Origin: Acidobacteriota bacterium
GTDB taxonomy: Bacteria; Acidobacteriota; Vicinamibacteria; Vicinamibacterales; 2-12-FULL-66-21
Length of the DNA stretch: 6,485 nt
Direction of reading: 5' to 3'
Assembly: GCA_013362195.1 (NCBI GenBank)
Contig: JABFWM010000564.1
Coordinates: 1 to 6,485, forward strand
Part shown: piece by piece, positions 1 to 5,636 of the stretch
Position numbering within the stretch: the stretch's first letter is position 1
How the letters are laid out: each line of letters starts with the position of its first letter
Position numbers and translations under genes: made by a program
The notes under the pieces: generated by a model
The model's database searches: none
Seen by the model: the letters and a program-made list of their open reading frames with translations, nothing else
Told to the model about the DNA's origin: nothing

Positions 1-771
1 ACGCCGATCGCGGAACACCGCGAGGCGCGGGCGCGCCACCTCGAGGCGCCGGGCGCGCCGCCGGCCGCCCCGCCCTCGTCGTCACGCGACGCGCGGTTCG
101 ATCATCGGCTGGTCGCCGCGCTGGCGCCGCAGTCGCTCGCCGCCGAGCAGTACCGCTCGCTGCGCACGCGCATCAGCAGCGCGGAAAACGGCCGCGCCAT
201 GCGCGCCCTGATCGTCACGAGCCCGGCCAAGGGCGACGGCAAGAGCCTCACCGCCGCCAACCTGTCGCTGACGATGGCGCAGGAGTTCTCGCAGCGCGTG
301 CTGCTCATCGACGCCGACCTGCGGCGCCCGTCGATCCACCACCTCTTCGACCTCGCGGAAACGCCCGGCCTGACCGACGTCCTGATGGGTGCGGTCTCGC
401 TCGACGACGCCCTGGTGACGCTGCCCGACCATCACCTGACGGTGCTGCCGTCGGGAGTTCCGCCGAGCCATCCCGCGGAGCTGCTCGGGTCCGTGGCGAT
501 GCGCCGCACCATCGACGCGCTGCGCACGCGCTTCGATCGCCTCGTGCTCGACATGCCGCCGGTCTCGCCGCTCGCCGACGTGCACATCGCGTCCGCGCTC
601 GCCGACGGCATCCTGATGATCGTGCGGGCGGGCATCACGCCGAAGCCGGCGATCGAGCGGGCGCTCTCCGGCCTCGACGCGTCGAAGGTGCTCGGCCTGG
701 TGCTGAACGAGGCCGGTCCCGAGTCCGGCGCCGACACCTACTACAACGGCTACGGGTACATCGCGGGGTGA
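1..771 (+). CDS. CpsD/CapB-family bacterial tyrosine kinase (BY-kinase), 5' partial
   Basis: The reading frame is open from base 1 and ends at TGA 769-771, giving 256 visible residues; the true start lies upstream. The first ~35 residues are an Ala/Pro/Arg-rich linker. They are followed by the usual pre-kinase motif SLAAEQYRSLRTRI (about residues 46-59). The P-loop is SPAKGDGKS (74-82), Walker A' is LLIDADLRRP (101-110), and Walker B is LVLDMPP with Asp184. The C-terminus carries a tyrosine cluster, YYNGYGY (247-253), the expected autophosphorylation tail. These are the hallmarks of the cytoplasmic kinase of Wzc/CpsCD-type regulators, which controls polymerisation and export of exopolysaccharide by cycles of tyrosine phosphorylation. 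No membrane segment is visible, so it is either a separate kinase or the C-terminal part of a Wzc-like fusion whose transmembrane part lies outside the window. Next to an XrtA-type sugar transferase, the likely subtype is the PEP-CTERM-associated tyrosine kinase (inference). An in-frame ATG at 199 is internal to the domain and is not a plausible start. Confidence 0.93.
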   Translation, partial: TPIAEHREARARHLEAPGAPPAAPPSSSRDARFDHRLVAALAPQSLAAEQYRSLRTRISSAENGRAMRALIVTSPAKGDGKSLTAANLSLTMAQEFSQRVLLIDADLRRPSIHHLFDLAETPGLTDVLMGAVSLDDALVTLPDHHLTVLPSGVPPSHPAELLGSVAMRRTIDALRTRFDRLVLDMPPVSPLADVHIASALADGILMIVRAGITPKPAIERALSGLDASKVLGLVLNEAGPESGADTYYNGYGYIAG

Positions 772-782
772 GCACGGGCGCC

Positions 783-2156
783 ATGCAGCTGTTCAACCGC
801 TACGTCTCGACGCGCAGCCTGACGATTTTCGCCGGCGAGCTGCTCCTGATCTTCGGATCGCTCGCGCTCGCCGCGATGATCCAGGAGACGCCGGACCTCG
901 CCGCCAACCTCTGGAAGATTGCGCTCGTAACGGTCATCTGTCAGCTCTGTCTGTACTACAACGACCTCTACGACCTGACGCTCGTCCACTCGAACCGCGA
1001 GCTGGTCGTGCGCCTCCTCCAGGCGGCCGGCGCCGCGTCGATTGTCCTGGCCGCGCTCTACTCGCTGCTGCCGCAGCTGATGATCGGCAGCGGCATCTTC
1101 GTCTCGGCGCTGTTCGTGTTCCTGGTGGCGATTCTCGGCTGGCGGCTCGCCTTCAATCAGGTGACCGGCTCGCTGAAACTCGAGGAGCGGATCCTGTTCG
1201 TCGGCACCGGCGAGACCGCGCGCAAGGTGGCGCGGCAGATTCTCGATCAGCACGACTTCCCCTATCGGATCATCGGCTTCATCGACCACGATCCGGCGCG
1301 CGTCGGCGAGCGCATCGTGAATCCGGCGATCGTCGGCACGCCTACCGATATCGATCGCCTGATCCGGATGCATCAGGTCGATCGCATTGTCGTCGGCCTC
1401 TCGGATCGCCGCGGCACGCTGCCGGTGGAGGAACTGCTCCGCGCGAAGATGGCGGGCATCCGCGTCGAAGACGCGACGACCACCTACGAGCGCGTCACCG
1501 GCAAGATCCTGATCGACGACCTGCGGCCCTCGTGGCTGATTTTCTCCGACGGGTTCCGCGTCTCGCGGCTGACCCGCCTGATGAAGCGGACGATCGACCT
1601 GACGCTGTCCCTGGTGCTCGCGATCCTCTCGCTGCCGTTCATGCTGCTGACCGCCCTCGCGATCTGGCTCGAGGACGGCCGGCCGATCCTCTACCGGCAG
1701 GAGCGCGTCGGCGAGAACGGCCGCACCTTCGTGCTGTCGAAGTTCCGCTCGATGCGCAAGGACGCGGAAAAGAGCGGCACGCCGCTGTGGGCGAAGGACG
1801 GCGACGATCGCATCACCCGGGTCGGGGGAATCATCCGCAAGACCCGCCTCGACGAGCTGCCCCAGCTCTGGAACGTGATCCGCGGCGCGATGAGCTTCGT
1901 CGGGCCCCGCCCGGAGCGTCCCTACTTCGTCGACGAGCTGTCGAAGGCGATTCCCTTCTACCAGCAGCGGCACGCAGTCAAGCCGGGCATCACCGGCTGG
2001 GCGCAGGTGAAATACCGCTACGGCTCGTCGCTCGAGGACGCGACCGAAAAGCTGCGCTACGACCTCTATTACATCAAGCACCTGTCGGTGTTCTTCGACC
2101 TCACCATCGTGTTCGACACCGTGAAGGTCGTGCTGTTCCGCAAGGGGGCGGCATGA
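783..2156 (+). CDS. Polyprenyl-phosphate sugar-1-phosphate transferase (XrtA/PEP-CTERM-associated type)
   Basis: This 457-residue membrane protein should transfer a sugar-1-phosphate from a UDP-sugar to undecaprenyl phosphate, the first committed step of repeat-unit assembly at the inner membrane. About four hydrophobic helices lie in residues 12-120. A Rossmann-like central domain follows, beginning ILFVGTGETARKVA (from about 137). A further hydrophobic segment (about 270-296) leads into the bacterial sugar transferase domain (about 268-455). That domain shows YRQERVGENGRTF and SKFRSMR, the Asp357-Glu358 pair in LDELPQLWNV that matches the catalytic dyad of this superfamily, PRPERP (375-380), and KPGITGWAQVKYRYG. 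The start chosen is ATG 783, because the protein then begins MQLFNRYVS, close to the usual start of this family, with GGGGTGAG about 10 bases upstream. A GTG at 768, overlapping the previous stop, would add five residues. The stop overlaps the flippase start. The exact sugar cannot be read from the sequence. Confidence 0.94.
   Translation: MQLFNRYVSTRSLTIFAGELLLIFGSLALAAMIQETPDLAANLWKIALVTVICQLCLYYNDLYDLTLVHSNRELVVRLLQAAGAASIVLAALYSLLPQLMIGSGIFVSALFVFLVAILGWRLAFNQVTGSLKLEERILFVGTGETARKVARQILDQHDFPYRIIGFIDHDPARVGERIVNPAIVGTPTDIDRLIRMHQVDRIVVGLSDRRGTLPVEELLRAKMAGIRVEDATTTYERVTGKILIDDLRPSWLIFSDGFRVSRLTRLMKRTIDLTLSLVLAILSLPFMLLTALAIWLEDGRPILYRQERVGENGRTFVLSKFRSMRKDAEKSGTPLWAKDGDDRITRVGGIIRKTRLDELPQLWNVIRGAMSFVGPRPERPYFVDELSKAIPFYQQRHAVKPGITGWAQVKYRYGSSLEDATEKLRYDLYYIKHLSVFFDLTIVFDTVKVVLFRKGAA
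2142..2148 (+). promoter_or_regulatory. Purine-rich ribosome binding site for the flippase
   Basis: AAGGGGG lies 4 bases before ATG 2153, within the last codons of the sugar transferase. The spacing is short, and the ATGA stop/start overlap suggests translation is mainly coupled to the upstream gene. Confidence 0.45.
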
Positions 2157-3718
2157 TCGAGAGCTGGGCACCCGACGACGCGCGGCAGCTGCACACGATC
2201 GCCCGCAACGTCACCACGCGCTACCTCGCGATTGCCACCGAGATGGCGCTCGGCCTCCTCATGCTGCCGTTCAACCTGCGGCACCTGGGGGCGGAGGCCT
2301 ACGGCCTGTGGGCGCTGACTGCGTCGGTGACGATTCACTTCTCGGTGCTCGACATGGGCTTCAGCGGCGCGCTGGTGAAGTTCATGGCCCAGTACCGCGC
2401 GCACCGCGACACCCGCGCGCTGAACGAGATCGCCAGCACGCTCTTCTATCTGTTCGCGGCCGTCGGGGTGATCGCCTACGCCGTCGCGGTGGCGCTGGCG
2501 TTCAACCTCGATCACATCTTCAAGATCACGCCGGCGCAGGCGCAGACCGGGCAGTGGATCCTGATCATCATCGGCTTGAACGTCGCGCTGAACTTCCCGT
2601 TCAGCGTCTTCGGCGGGGTGATCAGCGGCTTTCAGCGCTACGACGCCAACAACCTCGTCGCCATCGTCAGCAGCATCATGGTGGCGGCCGCCAACGTCGC
2701 CGTGCTCGACGCCGGCTACGGCCTGATCCCGCTGGTGCTCGCGACGACCGCCGTGCGCATCGTCACCTACTTCGTGTATCGGCTGAACGCGTACCGGATC
2801 TACCCGCCGCTCGCCATCCGCACCTCGCTGTTCCGCCGCGATCGGCTGCGTGAAGTCGCCGGCTTCAGCGTCTACACGTCGGTGATCGACTGGGCGAACA
2901 AGCTCAATTACCAGCTCGATGGCGTGGTGATCGGCGTGTTCCTCGGCAGCGCGCCGGTGGCGGTGTGGGCGGTCGCCGATCGGATCATCTCCGGCACGCA
3001 GCGGCTGACCAACCAGTTGAACGGCGTCCTGTTCCCGGTCGTCGTCGACTCCGATACGACGCGGCGGACGGAGCGGCTGCAGAAGGTGCTGCTCGAAGGC
3101 ACGCGGTTGTCGCTGGCGATGGTCGTCCCGATCGCGGTCGCGCTGATCCTGCTCGCCGACCCGCTCGTGAGGGCGTGGGTCGGCCCGAAGATGATCGCGA
3201 GCGCGCCCGTCATTCAGATCCTCGCCGTCGCCGTGGCGCTGCGCGTCGGCAACGCGACCGGCACGACGATCCTCAAAGGCGCGGGCAAGGTCCGCTACCT
3301 CGCGATCGTCAATATCATCACCGGCCTGGTGAATCTCGCGCTCAGCGCGATCCTGATCACGCCGCTGGGATTGAACGGCGTCGCGCTCGGCACGCTCATG
3401 CCGATCGCCGTCTCGACGATCTTCGTGTTGTTCCCGGCCGCGTGCGCCCGCGTCGGACTGTCCGTGGCGAGCGCGATCCGGCACGCGGTGTGGCCGGCGA
3501 TGTGGCCGGCGGCGGTGGTGGCCGGCGGCCTCGCGGTCGTGCGCCGCTTCTCGATCGGCGGCACGCTTCTGGCTGTGCTGATGGAAGCGGCCCTCGCGGC
3601 CGCCGTGTACCTGGCTCTGTTCTTCATGATCGCCGTGGGCCGCCGCGATCGCGCGCAGTACGCGGCGAAAGTCATGGAGTTGATCGGTCGGCGAGGGCGG
3701 CTCGCTCCCGCCGCCTAG
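2153..3718 (+). CDS. Wzx-like polysaccharide flippase (MOP superfamily)
   Basis: This 521-residue, very hydrophobic protein has roughly 12-14 predicted membrane spans (for example near 27-40, 93-117, 134-160, 166-185, 256-275, 319-336, 381-402, 405-428, 444-463 and 470-496) and short charged loops. Span number and order, the N-terminal stretch LPFNLRHLGAEAYGLWAL and the later GLNGVALGT segment fit the Wzx/PST branch of oligosaccharide flippases. These turn undecaprenyl-linked repeat units from the cytoplasmic to the periplasmic face of the inner membrane. ATG 2153 overlaps the sugar transferase stop as ATGA, and a purine run AAGGGGG (2142-2148) precedes it. The frame stays open far upstream (to about 1532), but that stretch is antisense-free shadow sequence inside the sugar transferase and reads as Arg/Ala/Pro-rich nonsense. 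No Wzy polymerase is visible in the window. Substrate specificity cannot be predicted; a lipid-II-type or teichoic-type flippase is less likely in this context. Confidence 0.92.
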   Translation: MIESWAPDDARQLHTIARNVTTRYLAIATEMALGLLMLPFNLRHLGAEAYGLWALTASVTIHFSVLDMGFSGALVKFMAQYRAHRDTRALNEIASTLFYLFAAVGVIAYAVAVALAFNLDHIFKITPAQAQTGQWILIIIGLNVALNFPFSVFGGVISGFQRYDANNLVAIVSSIMVAAANVAVLDAGYGLIPLVLATTAVRIVTYFVYRLNAYRIYPPLAIRTSLFRRDRLREVAGFSVYTSVIDWANKLNYQLDGVVIGVFLGSAPVAVWAVADRIISGTQRLTNQLNGVLFPVVVDSDTTRRTERLQKVLLEGTRLSLAMVVPIAVALILLADPLVRAWVGPKMIASAPVIQILAVAVALRVGNATGTTILKGAGKVRYLAIVNIITGLVNLALSAILITPLGLNGVALGTLMPIAVSTIFVLFPAACARVGLSVASAIRHAVWPAMWPAAVVAGGLAVVRRFSIGGTLLAVLMEAALAAAVYLALFFMIAVGRRDRAQYAAKVMELIGRRGRLAPAA

Positions 3719-3728
3719 CAACCAAATC

Positions 3729-3732
3729 GAGG
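3729..3732 (+). promoter_or_regulatory. Ribosome binding site of the LicC-like gene
   Basis: GAGG in the 23-base gap after the flippase, 9 bases before ATG 3742, supports that start. The gap shows no promoter-like boxes or T-run, so the gene is probably read through from upstream. Confidence 0.55.
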
Positions 3733-3741
3733 TCGAGCAGC

Positions 3742-4542
3742 ATGCGTGGGATCATTCTGGCGGCAGGCAGGGGATCGCGGTTGAACGGGACCGCCGGCGA
3801 CAAGCCGAAGTGTCTCGTCGAAGCGGGCGGCGTCACGCTGATCGAGCGGCAGATCCACGTCCTCGAGCACGCCGGCATCGACGACATCGCGATTGTCGTC
3901 GGCTGTCAGGCCGACCGGGTGCGCAACCGCTGTGGGCACCACGTTACTTACGTTGAGAACGCGCGGTTCGCCGAAACCAACAGCATGTATTCGCTCTGGA
4001 TGGCACGAGCTCTGCTTTATGAGGGCTTCGTGGTGCTCAACTGTGACGTCCTCTTCCACCCCGCCCTGCTTGCCGATCTGGTCTCGTCCCGCCACCAGGA
4101 CGCGCTGCTCGTCGCCTACCGCGAGGCGCAGCAGCCGCCGTTCGGCGACGAAGAAATGAAAGTGAAGGTGCGGTGCGGGCGCGTCGTCGACATGTCGAAG
4201 ACGATGGATCCGGCGGAGGCTGACGGCGAGAACCTGGGCATCGTGAAGTTCAGCCCCGACGGCGCGGCGGCGCTCGTCGAGATCATGGATGGTCTCGTCG
4301 CCGCGGGCGAGCTGCGGGCGTGGGCGCCGCGCGCGTTCCGCGAGTTCGCGCAGCTCCGTCCGCTGCACGCGATCGGGACGCGCGGACTGCCCTGGATCGA
4401 GATTGATTTTCCCGAAGACTATCAGCGTGCCGTGCGCGACGTGCTCCCCGCGATCGAGGCCGACGCCGACCTCGTCGGGGATCGCGGCCGCGCAGGCGGT
4501 GCGGGCGCCGGCTATGCCCCGGTTGCCGCGGACGCGCGGTGA
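3742..4542 (+). CDS. LicC-like nucleotidyltransferase (probable phosphocholine/phosphoalkyl cytidylyltransferase family)
   Basis: This 266-residue cytoplasmic enzyme has the nucleotidyltransferase fold. The N-terminal nucleotide loop is LAAGRGSRL (6-14), followed by DKPKCLVEAGG (20-30). NSMYSLWMA (80-88) resembles the N-x-x-YSL motif of the LicC-like branch, and LNCDVLF (99-105) carries a probable metal-binding Asp102. The segments DMSKTM and EADGENLGIVKFSP (about 150-172) and WIEIDFPEDYQRA (218-230, with Asp222) also point to this branch rather than to hexose-1-phosphate uridylyl- or thymidylyltransferases. The likely reaction is activation of a phosphorylated small alcohol or phosphonate with CTP; a sugar-1-phosphate substrate is not excluded. 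ATG 3742 is preceded by GAGG at 3729-3732, a good spacing. The 23-base gap to the flippase is the largest in the window. The last ~25 residues are a Gly/Ala-rich tail beyond the domain. The product may supply a substituent for the polymer, but no matching transferase (LicD-like) is in the window. Confidence 0.85.
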   Translation: MRGIILAAGRGSRLNGTAGDKPKCLVEAGGVTLIERQIHVLEHAGIDDIAIVVGCQADRVRNRCGHHVTYVENARFAETNSMYSLWMARALLYEGFVVLNCDVLFHPALLADLVSSRHQDALLVAYREAQQPPFGDEEMKVKVRCGRVVDMSKTMDPAEADGENLGIVKFSPDGAAALVEIMDGLVAAGELRAWAPRAFREFAQLRPLHAIGTRGLPWIEIDFPEDYQRAVRDVLPAIEADADLVGDRGRAGGAGAGYAPVAADAR

Positions 4543-4543
4543 G
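4538..4543 (+). promoter_or_regulatory. GGTGAG stop-overlapping ribosome binding site for yvcK
   Basis: GGTGAG contains the TGA stop of the LicC-like gene (4540-4542) and sits about 7 bases before ATG 4551. The same hexamer covers the kinase stop at 767-772 ahead of ATG 783. It may act as a combined terminator codon and weak Shine-Dalgarno sequence, which favours the ATG starts over the overlapping GTG codons. Confidence 0.4.
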
Positions 4544-4550
4544 ACGAATC

Positions 4551-5633
4551 ATGCTGCCGCAGGCGGATGCCGAACAGCCCGGTCCAAGCGTTGAGGCGAC
4601 GCGCGGCGTGGCGCCCCGCGTCGACGCCATCGGCGGCGGGACGGGGCTGCCGAATGTCCTCCGCGGGTTGCGCCCGGTGCTGTGCGCGACGCCGGCGGCG
4701 GCGCGCGAGCGGCTCGTCGCCGTGGTGACGACGTCGGACGATGGCGGAAGCTCGGGACGGCTGCGCGCGCAGTTCAACGTGATTCCGCCCGGCGACATCC
4801 GCAACTGCCTGGCGGCGCTCTCCGAGAACCATTCGAACATCGCCGATATCTTTCAGTATCGCTTCGGCGGCGGCGACGGCCTGAACGGCCACGCGATCGG
4901 CAACCTGGTGCTCACCGCCCTCGCAGACGTCACGCAGGACTTCGGCGAGGCGGTGGAGATTGCCTCGCGCGTGATCGGCGCGCGCGGCGTCGTCCTGCCC
5001 GCGACGAGCGAGCTGGTCACGCTCGTGGCGGAATTCGCCGATGGCCGCGTGCTGAGCGGCGAGACCGCGTTTGCCGCGGCGAAGGGCCGCATCGACCGGC
5101 TGTCGATTCTGCCGGAACGGCCGGCCTGTTCGCCGCGCGTGCTCGACGCCCTGCACGACGCCGACGTCATCGTCGTCGGCCCCGGCAGCCTGTATACGAG
5201 CATCCTCCCGCCGCTGCTGGTGCCGGCGGTGCGCCAGGCGATTCAGGCCTCGAGTGCGATTCGCATCCTGGTGGCGAACCTGATGACCGAGCCGGGAGAA
5301 ACGGACAACTACAGCATCGTCGATCATCTGCTGACCATCGAGCGGCAGACCGGGCGGCAGTTGTTCGACTGCGTGATCTACAACACGATGCCGGTGCCGG
5401 AAGCGCTCGCTGCGGCCTACGGCGCGGGCGGGGCGGTGCCGATCGTGACCGGCACGTTCGAACTGCACGCGCTCGAGCGCCTCGGCGTGCGCGCGATCGG
5501 CGTCCCGCTCGTCTCGGAACATCCGGCGGGGAAAATCCGCCATCACCCGGACTGCCTGGCGTCAGCGATCACCGGTCTGGCACAGGGCAAGCTGCGCGAG
5601 TGGCGCGCCCGGGCGGAGGCGGGAGGCATCTGA
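4551..5633 (+). CDS. yvcK: YvcK-family gluconeogenesis factor (CofD-like fold, UDP-sugar binding family)
   Basis: This 360-residue cytoplasmic protein has no membrane segment. After a ~24-residue variable N-terminus it shows the full family signature set: AIGGGTGLPNVLRGL (26-40), TTSDDGGSSGRLR (60-72), PPGDIRNCLAAL (79-90), HAIGNLVLTAL (114-124), VVGPGSLYTSILPPLL (208-223), NLMTEPGETDNYS (243-255) and YNTMPVP (277-283). Studied members bind UDP-GlcNAc and related UDP-sugars. In Bacillus, Listeria and mycobacteria they are needed for normal shape and envelope integrity on gluconeogenic carbon sources. The family is related to CofD (2-phospho-lactate transferase), but the DDGGSSGRLR pattern and the bacterial setting favour YvcK. 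ATG 4551 is chosen because GGTGAG lies at 4538-4543, about 7 bases upstream. GTG 4539, overlapping the previous stop, would add four residues. The gene usually sits with rapZ and whiA; here it lies between a cytidylyltransferase and an ExeA-like ATPase, suggesting a role in precursor supply for the polymer (inference). Confidence 0.92.
   Translation: MLPQADAEQPGPSVEATRGVAPRVDAIGGGTGLPNVLRGLRPVLCATPAAARERLVAVVTTSDDGGSSGRLRAQFNVIPPGDIRNCLAALSENHSNIADIFQYRFGGGDGLNGHAIGNLVLTALADVTQDFGEAVEIASRVIGARGVVLPATSELVTLVAEFADGRVLSGETAFAAAKGRIDRLSILPERPACSPRVLDALHDADVIVVGPGSLYTSILPPLLVPAVRQAIQASSAIRILVANLMTEPGETDNYSIVDHLLTIERQTGRQLFDCVIYNTMPVPEALAAAYGAGGAVPIVTGTFELHALERLGVRAIGVPLVSEHPAGKIRHHPDCLASAITGLAQGKLREWRARAEAGGI
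5621..5626 (+). promoter_or_regulatory. Strong Shine-Dalgarno site for the ExeA-like ATPase
   Basis: GGGAGG lies inside the last codons of yvcK, 10 bases before ATG 5637. It is the best match to the anti-Shine-Dalgarno sequence among the junctions here and fixes the ATPase start. Confidence 0.7.
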
Positions 5634-5636
5634 ATC

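Noticed and set aside
1532..2152. In-frame upstream extension of the flippase
   Set aside because: The residues are Arg/Pro/Ala-rich out-of-frame sequence of the sugar transferase. The flippase homology and a good ATGA start begin at 2153.
750..2171. 473-codon open frame on the minus strand opposite the sugar transferase
   Set aside because: It is Arg/Asp/Glu/His/Gln-rich with no recognisable domain, and it mirrors a clear sugar transferase on the + strand. It is a high-GC antisense shadow.
3696..3712. Possible hairpin (GGCGG / CCGCC, 7-base loop) at the end of the flippase, considered as a terminator
   Set aside because: The stem is only 5 bp, it lies within coding sequence and is followed by GCCTAGCAACC with no T-run. 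Such short GC hairpins are expected by chance at this composition.
2069..3721. 550-codon open frame on the minus strand opposite the flippase
   Set aside because: The translation is a string of charged residues with repeated HRR/DRD/QDD patterns and no fold signature. It follows from GC-rich third positions of the flippase gene.
2965..3741. In-frame upstream extension of the LicC-like gene
   Set aside because: It overlaps the flippase in another frame and reads as Arg-rich nonsense; the nucleotidyltransferase fold begins right at ATG 3742 (MRGIILAAG).
4512..5546. 344-codon open frame on the minus strand opposite yvcK
   Set aside because: It has no motif and an Arg/His/Gln-rich composition; the + strand holds the complete YvcK signature set.
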